This document shows, in pieces, positions 27,561-35,651 of a DNA stretch of 64,000 nucleotides. Source of the stretch: Aromatoleum bremense (GTDB lineage Bacteria; Pseudomonadota; Gammaproteobacteria; Burkholderiales; Rhodocyclaceae); the NCBI RefSeq assembly GCF_017894365.1, contig NZ_CP059467.1:1302001-1366000 (forward strand), given 5' to 3'. The translations under genes and the position numbers were made by a program. The notes beneath the pieces are model-generated. The model searched no databases and was not told the DNA's origin. It saw only the letters and a list, made by a program, of their open reading frames with translations. How positions within the stretch are numbered: the stretch's first letter is position 1; the number at the start of each line of letters is the position of its first letter.

Positions 27561-27838
27561 TCAGCGCGCAACAGCTTGCTGCGACGAGCGAAGGCACGCT
27601 CCAAAGCCGGCGACGGTTGCGGCGGCGACAGCAGCGCCCGTGCAAAGCACTCCTGATCAGCCAGCGAAAGGCGGATGACTTCGGCCTGCTCGATGGCGCG
27701 TTGCGCGGCGTCCTGGACGGCAGCGACCACGAAATCGGTCATCGTGCGCCCTTGAAGTTCAGCGGCGCGCTTGAGCATCGCATGCAGATCGGTGCTGATC
27801 CGGGCTTCGAGGCGGGCGGTAGAAATGGCTGCAGGCAT
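27557..27838 (-). CDS. DUF1778-type antitoxin (TacA-like)
   Basis: The 93-residue protein has an N-terminal ribbon-helix-helix (R-L-E-A-R-I-S-T-D-L-H-A-M-L-K-R-A-A-E-L-Q-G) that binds the operator. Its C-terminal arm (Q-E-C-F-A-R-A-L-L-S-P-P) wraps the GNAT toxin. AGGAGG precedes the start. A palindrome 25 bases upstream is the likely operator. Confidence 0.9.
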   Translation of the reverse strand: MPAAISTARLEARISTDLHAMLKRAAELQGRTMTDFVVAAVQDAAQRAIEQAEVIRLSLADQECFARALLSPPQPSPALERAFARRSKLLRAE

Positions 27839-27862
27839 AGTGTTGTCCTCCTTGGGTAGTTA

Positions 27863-27879
27863 TACGGCAAATTGCCGTA
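27863..27879 (-). promoter_or_regulatory. Operator palindrome of the DUF1778-GNAT pair
   Basis: TACGGCAAATTGCCGTA is a perfect inverted repeat with 6-bp arms around AAATT, 25 bases before the antitoxin start codon. Ribbon-helix-helix antitoxins autoregulate at such sites; binding here is inferred from position. Confidence 0.65.
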
Positions 27880-28016
27880 CCGCCACAACCCTTAACGTAC
27901 GGTTTTTCCCGTTTTCTGAGGCGACCCCTACTACATCGAAGCGGGTCCGGCAACGGCCGTTGTTCTTGACCAGATAGTTGAAAACACGCGCACTCGCATC
28001 AAACATCCCCTTTTTG

Positions 28017-28032
28017 GGGAGTATGATCCCCT
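28017..28032 (+). promoter_or_regulatory. Palindromic operator/promoter before the HTH-nucleotidyltransferase gene
   Basis: GGGGAGTATGATCCCC has 5-bp arms around GTATGA, and a further CCCC lies just upstream. TATGAT inside it could serve as a -10 box with transcription starting at or next to the ATG at 28035, giving a leaderless message. No Shine-Dalgarno sequence is seen. The encoded protein has a DNA-binding domain and may repress itself here. Confidence 0.5.
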
Positions 28033-28034
28033 TT

Positions 28035-28634
28035 ATGAGGATGAATATTTCCGTCGCCGATGCACTCTTTTCCGGCCTGCAGCAGCGCCTGCTCGGGCTG
28101 CTGTTCGGCCAGCCTGACCGCTCGTTCTACGGCAACGAGCTCCTTCGCCTGACCGCCACCGGGCGGGGCGCCCTGCAGCGTGAGCTCGAAAAGCTCGTGG
28201 CGGCCGATCTTGTGACCGTCACCGCGGTCGGCAACCAGAAGCATTACCAGGCCAATCCCGCCTCCCCGGTGTTTGCCGAACTGCGCGGGATCGTCCTGAA
28301 GTCCGTGGGGCTCGCCGACGTGCTGCGGGCAGCGCTGGCCCCGCTGGCCGATCGCATCACGCTTGCCTTCGTGTTCGGATCGGTCGCCCGCGGCACCGAC
28401 ACGGCCGCGAGCGACATCGATCTGATGATCGTCGCCGAGGGGCTCGGCTACACCGATCTATTCGAAGGCCTGGCCGCAGCCGAGCAAACCCTCGGGCGCA
28501 AAGTGAACCCGACGCTCTACACCCCGGCCGAACTGGCCGAGAAGATCCGCACCGAAAACAACTTCGTCCTGCGGGTGCTGGAACAACCAAAAATCTTTCT
28601 GACAGGAAGCGAGCATGACCTCCCCGCTCGATAA
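28035..28634 (+). CDS. Winged-helix/nucleotidyltransferase fusion protein (MNT type)
   Basis: The product of about 199 residues starts M-R-M-N-I-S-V-A-D. Residues 10-85 form a winged-helix domain (N-E-L-L-R-L-T-A-T-G-R-G-A-L-Q-R-E-L). Residues 100-190 form a minimal nucleotidyltransferase with F-G-S-V-A-R-G-T-D-T-A-A-S-D-I-D-L-M. Such proteins are regulatory antitoxins partnered by a HEPN toxin encoded directly downstream. Here that partner is reduced to a 21-residue stub. ATG 28041 is an alternative start. Confidence 0.82.
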   Translation: MRMNISVADALFSGLQQRLLGLLFGQPDRSFYGNELLRLTATGRGALQRELEKLVAADLVTVTAVGNQKHYQANPASPVFAELRGIVLKSVGLADVLRAALAPLADRITLAFVFGSVARGTDTAASDIDLMIVAEGLGYTDLFEGLAAAEQTLGRKVNPTLYTPAELAEKIRTENNFVLRVLEQPKIFLTGSEHDLPAR

Positions 28635-28680
28635 CCTCGTCCGCCTCAGCAAAGGGGGCTTGAAGGTCGAGATTCTGTAG
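28615..28680 (+). pseudogene. Truncated HEPN partner (21 codons)
   Basis: The frame overlaps the end of the nucleotidyltransferase gene and begins M-T-S-P-L-D-N-L-V-R, the usual start of HEPN proteins that follow this type of gene. It then stops after 21 residues. The rest of the toxin is absent and sequence typical of the next antitoxin promoter follows. Confidence 0.6.
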
Positions 28681-28800
28681 GCTGGAAATGGTCTTTTTCT
28701 TTGGTGCGCCCTCCTCGCGGTACACGCGTCCGTTCGCCTTGCCGAAATGGACAAAGTAGCTACAATAAACACAATCACATCCCTACTGGAGGAGTTGAGC

Positions 28801-29103
28801 ATGAAAGTCATGTCGGCGCGCGACGCCAAAAACCATTTCGGCGAGTTCCTCGACGCGGCCCGGAGGGAACCTGTCGTCGTCACCAAGAACGACCGTCCGG
28901 TCGGGATCATGATCTCCATCGAGGACGCCGCCGACACCCTGTTGCCGGAATTCCTGCTCGACAAGGATCCGGGATACGACGGCTGGCTCTTCGGCAAGGT
29001 TTCGGCGACCCTCGCGCGCGTCGACGCGAAGGAAGCCCGCCTCCACGACCATGACGAGGCGATGGCCCGGCTGCGGGAACGCAGGGCCGGCAAGACCGCG
29101 TAA
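28801..29103 (+). CDS. Phd/YefM-type antitoxin
   Basis: The 100-residue protein starts M-K-V-M-S-A-R-D-A-K-N-H-F-G-E-F, the DNA-binding fold of Phd/YefM antitoxins (K-N-D-R-P-V-G-I-M-I-S is also typical). Its C-terminal half is charged and helical and should wrap the toxin. GGAGGAG precedes the start. It is followed after two bases by a ParE/RelE toxin gene. An orphan duplicate lies at 26262. Confidence 0.92.
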   Translation: MKVMSARDAKNHFGEFLDAARREPVVVTKNDRPVGIMISIEDAADTLLPEFLLDKDPGYDGWLFGKVSATLARVDAKEARLHDHDEAMARLRERRAGKTA

Positions 29104-29105
29104 GG

Positions 29106-29390
29106 ATGGGGATCGTCTGGACGGAAGAGGCGATCGGCGACCTCGAAGAGATCCTCGCGTACTACTACGCCGAAGCCGGTCCGGCAACGGCGCAGGCGGT
29201 CCAGGAGCGCCTCGTCACCGAAATCGTGGCACTCACGACATTCCCCGAGAGGATCCGCACGAGCGGCCGCGTCCCCGGCGCCCGGGAACTTGTGGTGCGG
29301 CGCCTCCCGTACGTGGTCTTCGTCAAAGTGGTCCCCGCCGGCGTCGTGGTGCTCAACGTGGTACACACGGCGAGGAAGTTTCCAGAGTAA
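29106..29390 (+). CDS. ParE/RelE-family toxin
   Basis: The 94-residue protein has the ParE/RelE fold pattern. It starts with [12 protein letters not shown] and contains the central loop [13 protein letters not shown]. It ends in the conserved strand [13 protein letters not shown] and V-V-H-T-A-R-K. ParE members poison gyrase while RelE members cut mRNA; which applies cannot be told from the sequence. It forms a pair with the Phd-type gene directly upstream. Confidence 0.92.
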   Translation: MGIVWTEEAIGDLEEILAYYYAEAGPATAQAVQERLVTEIVALTTFPERIRTSGRVPGARELVVRRLPYVVFVKVVPAGVVVLNVVHTARKFPE

Positions 29391-29472
29391 TTACGCACGA
29401 GGGCACCTCGAACTCGCCCTTGGCTGCGCCCGCGGACTCCGCCTTCGTCCAGCTCTTGCGCCGCTCGTGAAG

Positions 29473-29490
29473 ATGCGTATATTGACGCAT
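29473..29490 (+). promoter_or_regulatory. Palindrome before vapBC
   Basis: ATGCGT and ACGCAT form perfect 6-bp arms around a 6-base spacer, 30 bases before the vapB start codon. VapB proteins bind such inverted repeats and repress their own operon; this assignment is by position. Confidence 0.6.
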
Positions 29491-29520
29491 AATGTCATCT
29501 TTTCTGATGATGGTGCTCGC

Positions 29521-29724
29521 ATGAGAACGACTGTCACGATCGATGATGATCTGTACGAAAAGGCCCTGGAAGTGGCCGATCCGGCTATGGACAGGGCCGA
29601 TCTCTTCCGCGAGGCGATGAAAACTTTCGTGCGAGTACAAGCCGCCAAGCGCCTTGCTGCGTTGGGGGGCACCATGCCGGAGATGCAGGATGTGCCGCGA
29701 CGGCGCGGCGAGCCCTCGCAATGA
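29521..29724 (+). CDS. vapB: VapB-type antitoxin
   Basis: The 67-residue protein begins [15 protein letters not shown], the ribbon-helix-helix of type II VapB/DUF2191 antitoxins. A short charged tail presumably blocks the VapC active site. The open frame continues upstream to 29290 only as a shadow of the ParE gene. ATGA overlap with vapC shows coupling. Confidence 0.88.
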   Translation: MRTTVTIDDDLYEKALEVADPAMDRADLFREAMKTFVRVQAAKRLAALGGTMPEMQDVPRRRGEPSQ

Positions 29725-30104
29725 AGGGTGTCCTGGTCGACACATCGGTATGGGTTGACCACTTCCGACAACGCAATGATGTTCTGGTGGACTTGCTCGA
29801 TTTGGACCTGGCGCTGACGCATCCAATGGTCCTGGTCGAACTTGCCTGCGGAACACCACCCGCACCGCGAGTTCGGACACTCAGCGACATAGGGCTCCTT
29901 CAACAGACGCAACAGGCGAGTTTGCGCGAGGTGATGGACTTCATTGAACGCGAAAAACTGTATGGGCTTGGGTGCGGGCTGGTTGACATGGTTTTGTTGG
30001 CGTCAACGCTGATCACACCGGGCGCAGAGCTGTGGACACTGGACAAGCGCTTGGTCGCGCTGTCAGAACGGTTCGGCGTGATGCATCGGTCGATCTTGCA
30101 GTAG
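29721..30104 (+). CDS. vapC: VapC-type PIN-domain ribonuclease toxin
   Basis: The 127-residue PIN protein has the acidic residues expected at the active site: Asp in [10 protein letters not shown] near the start, Glu in V-L-V-E-L-A, and Asp in G-L-V-D-M-V-L-L and W-T-L-D-K-R. VapC toxins cut initiator tRNA or rRNA. The gene overlaps vapB by four bases. Confidence 0.92.
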   Translation: MKGVLVDTSVWVDHFRQRNDVLVDLLDLDLALTHPMVLVELACGTPPAPRVRTLSDIGLLQQTQQASLREVMDFIEREKLYGLGCGLVDMVLLASTLITPGAELWTLDKRLVALSERFGVMHRSILQ

Positions 30105-30195
30105 AAGCGCGACGATCAGGCGGCTCGACTCCATCCCGATCGGCCATTCAACGAGAAGATGGTGCGCTTCTATCAGGGGATTTCCGAAACACGCC

Positions 30196-30801
30196 TCACG
30201 CCCCCGCCAAGGCTGCCGGGCGGCCGAAGTGGAAGCCCTGGTAGAAATCGAAACCGAGCGCGCGGCAGCGGCGGGCGCGTTCGGAGGTGTCGACTTTCTC
30301 GGCGAGCAGCCGCGCCGGGTAGAGCCGCAGGCGGCGCACCAGCCGTTCGAGCGCGTCGGGATCGAGCTGCGGCACGTCGATCTTGATGATGTCGACGAGC
30401 CCGAGCAGCGGTTCACAGGCGGGCGTGATCGCGCAGAAGTCGTCGAGCGCGAGGCGATAGCCGAGGTGCTTGAGTTCGGCGCAGCGGTGCACGATCGCTT
30501 CGTCGACTTTGATCGTTTCGAGCAGTTCGAGGACGACGTCCTCTTTCGGCAGGCGTTCGACGCCGCGCCCGAGCAGGGTTTCGGCGTCGAGGTTGACGAA
30601 GGCGGCGCAACCGCCCATGACGCTGTGCACGCCGAGCCGGCCGAAAACGCGCGCGATCACCTGCGCGGTGGCGCGGGCGCCGTCGCTGACTCTTGCCTCG
30701 CCCGATCCGTCGTCGCGGAACAGCAGTTCATAGGCGATCACATTGCGCTTCTTGTTCAGGATCGGCTGACGCGCGACGAACACTTCGTTCTGGCTGCCCA
30801 T
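30196..30801 (-). pseudogene. Truncated EAL-domain protein of the YuxH (EAL-HDOD) type
   Basis: The 201-residue frame starts M-G-S-Q-N-E-V-F-V-A-R-Q-P-I-L and covers only the degenerate EAL half of proteins that normally have about 400 residues with a C-terminal HDOD domain. It contains A-L-D-D-F and A-E-K-V-D-T segments. The reading stops just after G-F-D-F-Y-Q-G-F-H-F, where HDOD should begin and where the toxin-antitoxin island starts. YuxH-type proteins are usually catalytically inactive on cyclic di-GMP. The truncated product may be non-functional. A longer frame to 30921 is possible. Confidence 0.75.
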
Positions 30802-31247
30802 GATTGTCTCCGTTGGCGTGGTTCGCGGCGGCATGTGTTGCCTCGACCGCCCTGCCCGGTGCTTTCCGGGCCATGACTGCATTCTTCCCCACTCCGGCTG
30901 AACGACTCCTGAAGGCGGCATTCAGTGCGCGTTCACTCTGAAAAAAATGACCAGACTCGATTTTTCTTCCTCGCAATAGGACGGAAACGAGAGGATGCCA
31001 CCGTCCGGAGAAACCGCCCTGTCCTCGAATTGCGGGCGGATGCCGTATTGCCGCCGTCGATTCGGTATTGCATCAGGCCTGATGCAAACAGCGGGCCCGC
31101 CAGAAAACGCCTGCCTGGCACCGTTCGTAGCGCCCCTGGACGCTCGACGGCCGCGCCAGCGGAACGGTGGGCTTGCCGCAAACGTTTTATTTGTCAGGAC
31201 ACCATCCGGACGTTACCATCATTCAAGTCAGAGACTGGAGGCTGCCC
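30802..31247. other. Intergenic region with a 20-bp palindrome
   Basis: This 446-bp stretch has no convincing gene. It contains the promoter area of the truncated EAL gene and of the next antitoxin. The notable item is TTGCATCAGGCCTGATGCAA at 31068-31087, a perfect 20-bp palindrome about 160 bases before the DUF1778 antitoxin start. Confidence 0.6.
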
Positions 31248-31526
31248 ATGACCACCTTGAACCAATCGAAAACCGAACGGATCGATGTCCGGGCGAGCGG
31301 CCCCGTCAAGCAGCTCCTGCAGGAAGCAGCGCGTGCTTGCCACAAGAACGTCAGCGAGTTCCTGCTCGATGCCGGCGTGACTGCGGCCAACCAGGCGTTG
31401 GCCGACCGTCGCCGTTTCGTTCTCAACGACGAGCAGTGGCAGGCATTCCAGCAGGCGCTGGATCGCCCGGTGCAGGCCAAACCGCGCCTGAAGAAACTGC
31501 TCACCGAACCTGGAGTGCTGCGTTGA
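31248..31526 (+). CDS. DUF1778-type antitoxin, second pair
   Basis: The 92-residue protein starts M-T-T-L-N-Q-S-K-T-E-R-I-D-V-R and has the ribbon-helix-helix core K-N-V-S-E-F-L-L-D-A-G. Its C-terminal arm is W-Q-A-F-Q-Q-A-L-D-R-P. GGAGG is present before the start. The stop overlaps the toxin start (TTGA). It is distinct in sequence from the antitoxin at 27557-27838. Confidence 0.9.
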   Translation: MTTLNQSKTERIDVRASGPVKQLLQEAARACHKNVSEFLLDAGVTAANQALADRRRFVLNDEQWQAFQQALDRPVQAKPRLKKLLTEPGVLR

Positions 31527-32026
31527 GTGCAGCATATGAGCCGATATGCAAACTCAGTGCTGCAGACGCCGTCGAAGGTTTCGACTGTGGTCAGCCAGCA
31601 CTGAATAAGTTTCTGCACCAGTACGCGCTGGTCAACCAGAAGGCCAACAGCGCGCAAACCTACGTCTGCCGCAGTGCCGGTGAGGTCGTCGGTTTCTACA
31701 GCCTCGCGGTAGGCAGCGTTGATCCCGAGTCGGCACCTGCGCGGGTGATGAAAGGCCTCGCTCGACACCCTGTCCCGGTGATGATTCTCGCGAGGCTGGC
31801 GGTGGACAAAAATCATCAGAGCAAAGGGCTGGGTCAAGCGCTGCTCAAGGATGCCCTGCAGCGCACCGCCCAGGCGGCCGACATCGCGGGCATTCGATGC
31901 TTGCTGGTGCACGCGAAGGACGACGCGGCGCGGCAGTGGTACGAGTCCTGGGAGTTCGAGCCGAGCCAGACCGACTCTTATCATTTATTCTTGATGCTCA
32001 AGGACTTGAAGGCTTTGTTAACGTGA
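31523..32026 (+). CDS. GNAT-family toxin (TacT-like), second pair
   Basis: The 167-residue acetyltransferase starts with TTG, overlapping the antitoxin stop, and reads S-A-A-Y-E-P-I-C-K-L. Family features are F-D-C-G-Q-P-A-L-N-K-F-L, the acetyl-CoA loop S-K-G-L-G-Q-A-L-L and the C-terminal W-Y-E-S-W-E-F. Unlike the other GNAT toxin in this window it has no extra tail. It should acetylate aminoacyl-tRNA when free of its antitoxin. Confidence 0.9.
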   Translation: MSAAYEPICKLSAADAVEGFDCGQPALNKFLHQYALVNQKANSAQTYVCRSAGEVVGFYSLAVGSVDPESAPARVMKGLARHPVPVMILARLAVDKNHQSKGLGQALLKDALQRTAQAADIAGIRCLLVHAKDDAARQWYESWEFEPSQTDSYHLFLMLKDLKALLT

Positions 32027-32133
32027 AGACCCCCGGGGTCGAGGCTCCCGAATCAGGGATGTCGTAACAGACGCTCACCGCAAGTGCTCTCCAGAAGTAC
32101 GTTCCTGTCGGTTGGCCGTAATGGAGATGCGAG

Positions 32134-32336
32134 ATGGAAAAATCCACGGCGGAAAAACCCGAGGCAATCCCCGTTTCACTGATATTGAGCGGCGGCCTGG
32201 CGCTCGGCGCCTATCAGGCGGGCGTTCTGGAAGCGTTCGACGAGTCGGGGCTGCTCGACACCGTGGCGGCCGCGGGATCCTCGATCGGCGCACTGAACAG
32301 CGCCCTGTTCGTCGGCAATCCACCGGACAGGCGAAG
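32134..32336 (+). pseudogene. N-terminal remnant of a patatin-like phospholipase
   Basis: The first 65 or so codons read like a patatin phospholipase: S-G-G-L-A-L-G-A-Y-Q-A-G-V (oxyanion loop) and the nucleophile elbow G-S-S-I-G-A-L-N. Homology stops near F-V-G-N-P-P-D, and the remaining frame to 32502 is antisense to nudC. The catalytic Asp-Gly pair and the rest of the domain are missing. It marks a deletion or recombination point at the island's right edge. Confidence 0.75.
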
Positions 32337-32348
32337 CGCGCGGGGCTG

Positions 32349-33188
32349 CTACGGTGCGGTTTTCACGATCGACGCGACGGTTTCGTCGATGAGCCGGCGC
32401 GCGATGCTGAAGGGATGGGGCAGGCGCGGCAGGCGGTCGATGCCGAACCAGTCGGCAGCTTCGATCTCGCCGGGCTGCGGGACGATCTCGCCGCTGACGT
32501 AGTCGGCGACGAAGGCGATCATCAGCGAGTGCGGGAAAGGCCACGGCTGGCTGTCGAAATAGCGCAGGTTCGTGATCTCGACGCCGACCTCTTCGCGCAC
32601 TTCGCGCTCCAGCGTCTGTTCGAGCGTTTCGCCGGGCTCGACGAAGCCGGCGAGCGCGCTGTACATGCCTTCCGGGAAATGCGGCGAGCGTGCAAGCAGC
32701 AGTTCGCGCCCGCGCCGCACCAGCCCCATCACCGCCGGCGACAGGCGCGGATAGCCCGCAAGCCCGCAATCCGGGCACACACGCGCCCGCTCCCCCTGCT
32801 TCAGCGCCGTCGCCGAACCGCAGCGGCCGCAATACCGGTGCGTGTCGTCCCACTCGATGATCTGGACCGCGCGCCCGGCGATCGTCAGCACCGTTTCGTC
32901 GATCCGCCCGAAAAGCCTTCGCAGGCCCTGCCATTCGACGTGTTCGGCCAGCTCGGGCGGCGCTTCAGCCGCAGCCGTGAAGCAGTCCCGCTCGCCGAGC
33001 CGGCCGAGATAGTGGCGGCAGCGCGCGGCGGCGACACCCAGTTCCTCCAGTTCGCCGCGGCTCGGGACGCGCGCTGACTCGCCTTCGCTGATCACGAGCA
33101 GACGGCCCGCGTTGAACACGAACCACAGGTCGCTGTCGCTCGCCTGCGGAGGTTCGGTGATTCCCGGCACAAAAGTGTCCATGCGCAT
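32349..33188 (-). CDS. nudC: NADH pyrophosphatase NudC (Nudix, RNA decapping)
   Basis: The product has 279 residues. A four-cysteine zinc ribbon (C-G-R-C-G and C-P-D-C-G) lies near residue 125. The Nudix box G-F-V-E-P-G-E-T-L-E-Q-T-L-E-R-E-V-R-E-E-V-G follows, then the NudC-specific S-Q-P-W-P-F-P-H-S. NudC hydrolyses NADH and removes NAD caps from RNA. The start is uncertain: Met at 33188 (used) or up to 33212. The 3' end abuts the patatin remnant on the other strand. Confidence 0.92.
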   Translation of the reverse strand: MRMDTFVPGITEPPQASDSDLWFVFNAGRLLVISEGESARVPSRGELEELGVAAARCRHYLGRLGERDCFTAAAEAPPELAEHVEWQGLRRLFGRIDETVLTIAGRAVQIIEWDDTHRYCGRCGSATALKQGERARVCPDCGLAGYPRLSPAVMGLVRRGRELLLARSPHFPEGMYSALAGFVEPGETLEQTLEREVREEVGVEITNLRYFDSQPWPFPHSLMIAFVADYVSGEIVPQPGEIEAADWFGIDRLPRLPHPFSIARRLIDETVASIVKTAP

Positions 33189-33266
33189 TGGTTGATTCCC
33201 GCTGTTCATCATCGCTGGGCGACAGTCTCCACGCTTTGCGCGGCGGCCGGAAGTGCCGGCGCATCT

Positions 33267-34664
33267 TCAGGACGGCGCACGCTCGCGCGGCAGAAGCATG
33301 CCGAACGTCGTGACGCCATCGGCCGACTCGGCGCTCATCGTTCCGCCGTGCGCCTCGACGATCGCGCTAGTGATCGCGAGCCCGAGCCCCGCCCCTTCGC
33401 CGTGGCGCTGCCGGTCGGCGCTGGCACGATGGAAGCGCTCGAAGACCCGCGACAGCTGGTCGGCAGCGATCGTGTCACCGTGGTTTCGCACGCGCAGCGC
33501 GACTTGGGGGCCTTCGTCCGCGATCGTGATTTCGATCGTCCCGCCCGCATGCGCATGGCGGATCGCGTTCGACAGCAGATTCGAAATCGCGCGGCGCAGC
33601 ATCAGCGCGTCGCCGCGCACCCGCGCGTCGCCGCGCACGTCCATCTTCACGCCGCGCTCCTCCGCGAGCGCTTCGTAGAACTCGACGAGGGCGCGGGCCT
33701 CGGTGGCGAGCGCGACCGTTTCGTCGGGATGCGGCAGGCGGCCGTTCTCCGCTTTCGCGATGAACAGCATGTCGCCGACCATGCGCGCGATGCGCTCGTA
33801 TTCCTCGAGGTTCGACGCCAGCACGTCGCGGTATTCGTCGGCGCTGCGCGGGCGCGACAGGCACACCGCGGTCTGCGTCATCAGGTTCGAGACCGGCGTG
33901 CGCAGCTCGTGCGCGATGTCGGCGGAGAAGTCGGAAAGACGCTGGAACGCGGACTCGAGGCGGTCGAGCATGCCGTTGAGCGCTTCGACGAGCTCATGCA
34001 CTTCGGTCGGCGCATCGGCCTCGGCCAGGCGCTCGCCGAGCCGCTCGGCCGACAGGCCGCCAGCGGTCGCGGTGACCCGGCGCAATGGCGCCAGGCCGTG
34101 ATGCGCCGCCCACCAGCCGAGCATCGCCGCAACCGCCGCCGCGACCGAGATGCCGAGCCACAGCCCGCGGCGCATCGTGTCGAGGAATTGCGCGTGGTGC
34201 GTGATGTCGAGCCCGACCAGCGCGGTGACGCGGCTGCCCTCGCCCGCCGCGGACGGCAGCGCGAACGTCCTTTCCCTGCCGACGTAATGGCGCCCGTCCT
34301 TTTCCCAGCTCGCGACGCCCGCCGGCAGGCGCTGCCCCGCGAGCTGCGGCGCGCCGAAGTGGCCCGGATGGACGACGTAGATGATGCTGCCTTCGGCGTC
34401 GCGCAGCAGCACGCCGACCATGTCGTGGCCGACGAGCGCGTCATCGAGGCGCTGCGCAAGCGTGTCGCACGCCTCGGACGTCACGGAGGTCAGCAGGTGG
34501 TTCTCGATCAACGCGAGCTTGCCGAGCAGCTCATGGCTGTCGAGTTCGACGAAATGCGCCTCGACTGCGCGCCCGAGCACCACGCCGACGACGATCAGCA
34601 GGCTCGCCGCCAGCGCTGCGAACAGCAGCGCCAGCCGCGCCGTCAGCGACAACGGGCGCTTCAC
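33267..34664 (-). CDS. cusS: CusS-type heavy-metal sensor histidine kinase
   Basis: The 465-residue kinase has helices at about 10-30 and 165-185 flanking a periplasmic sensor, then a HAMP domain. The phospho-acceptor His is in D-I-A-H-E-L-R-T-P, followed by N-L-L-S-N-A-I-R-H and [11 protein letters not shown]-binding motifs. The sensor length and sequence fit copper/silver kinases of the CusS/IrlS/CzcS group. The GTG at 34664 overlaps the regulator stop (GTGA). No metal efflux genes are in the window. Confidence 0.85.
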   Translation of the reverse strand: MKRPLSLTARLALLFAALAASLLIVVGVVLGRAVEAHFVELDSHELLGKLALIENHLLTSVTSEACDTLAQRLDDALVGHDMVGVLLRDAEGSIIYVVHPGHFGAPQLAGQRLPAGVASWEKDGRHYVGRERTFALPSAAGEGSRVTALVGLDITHHAQFLDTMRRGLWLGISVAAAVAAMLGWWAAHHGLAPLRRVTATAGGLSAERLGERLAEADAPTEVHELVEALNGMLDRLESAFQRLSDFSADIAHELRTPVSNLMTQTAVCLSRPRSADEYRDVLASNLEEYERIARMVGDMLFIAKAENGRLPHPDETVALATEARALVEFYEALAEERGVKMDVRGDARVRGDALMLRRAISNLLSNAIRHAHAGGTIEITIADEGPQVALRVRNHGDTIAADQLSRVFERFHRASADRQRHGEGAGLGLAITSAIVEAHGGTMSAESADGVTTFGMLLPRERAPS

Positions 34665-35341
34665 GGCGTCTGCGGCGCTTCGAGCACGTAGCCCATGCCG
34701 CGCACGGTGCGGATCAGCTTCGGCTCGAACGGGTCGTCGACTTTCGCGCGCAACCGCCGCACCGCGACTTCGATGACGTTGGTGTCGCTGTCGAAATTCA
34801 TGTCCCACACCTGCGACGCGATCAGCGAACGCGGCAGCACTTCGCCCTGGCGGCGCAGCAGCAGTTCGAGCAGCGCGAACTCCTTCGACGTCAGGTCGAC
34901 CTTCACGCCGGCGCGCGTCACCCGCCGACGCAGCAGGTCGAGTTCGAGGTCGCCCGCGCTGTAGATCTCCGGCTCCTTCGCCTTGCCGCGGCGCAGCAGC
35001 GTGCGCACGCGCGCCAGCAGCTCGGAAAACGCGAACGGCTTGACGAGGTAGTCGTCGGCGCCGAGCTCCAGCCCCCGCACGCGGTCCTCGACCTGGTCGC
35101 GCGCGGTCAGGAACAGCACGGGCACATCGCGCCCGCTGCGCCGCACCGTCTGCAGCACGCCCCAGCCGTCGAGCGACGGCAGCATCACGTCGAGCACCAT
35201 CAGATCGTAGTCGCCGTCGAGCGCGAGATGCAGGCCGTCGAGCCCGTCGCGCGCGAGATCGACGACGAAGCCCGCCTCGGCCAGCCCCTGGCGCAGGTAA
35301 TCACCGGTTTTCGGCTCGTCCTCGACGATCAGGATTTTCAT
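34661..35341 (-). CDS. cusR: CusR-type heavy-metal response regulator
   Basis: The 226-residue OmpR-family regulator starts [15 protein letters not shown]. It has the phospho-acceptor Asp in L-M-V-L-D-V-M-L-P and the switch K in Y-L-V-K-P-F-A-F. The C-terminal winged helix contains [12 protein letters not shown] and [10 protein letters not shown]. It is the close type of CusR/CopR/IrlR. A symmetric CusR-like box lies 77 bases upstream of the start, suggesting autoregulation. Confidence 0.9.
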   Translation of the reverse strand: MKILIVEDEPKTGDYLRQGLAEAGFVVDLARDGLDGLHLALDGDYDLMVLDVMLPSLDGWGVLQTVRRSGRDVPVLFLTARDQVEDRVRGLELGADDYLVKPFAFSELLARVRTLLRRGKAKEPEIYSAGDLELDLLRRRVTRAGVKVDLTSKEFALLELLLRRQGEVLPRSLIASQVWDMNFDSDTNVIEVAVRRLRAKVDDPFEPKLIRTVRGMGYVLEAPQTP

Positions 35342-35651
35342 TGCTCGTGTCCCCACTCTATCCGCCGCTGCGCGACCGCGAGCACATTCTGCCTTGGCAC
35401 ACGTCTGCACGAGCGGAGATTACAAAGATGTAATCGGCGCGTCAGCATCACGCCCACCCCCCGCTGAACCGGGTGACGAACGCGTCGGGTGGCTCGATCA
35501 CCAGCGACTCGGTCTGGCCCCCGGGTGAAGCCGGCTCGGTTAGCCGAGATTCGTAGGCAACGGAGAAAAGAGTAGAAAAGCTTGCGCATCTCTAAAACGT
35601 TTCGTATTATTCGCTTCACAAACTCATACTGAAACAACTTTAGAGGGCAAT
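35342..35651. other. Intergenic region between cusR and the unknown four-gene cassette
   Basis: The 310 bp hold the CusR-like box (35418-35435) and, from about 35560, an AT-richer segment that should carry the promoter of the plus-strand cassette. No gene or RNA is seen. Confidence 0.6.
35418..35435 (-). promoter_or_regulatory. CusR/CopR-like box
   Basis: GATTACA, a four-base AAGA spacer and TGTAATC form a perfect inverted repeat like the TTACA-N-TGTAA boxes bound by CusR-type regulators. It lies 77 bases before the cusR start codon. Confidence 0.7.
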
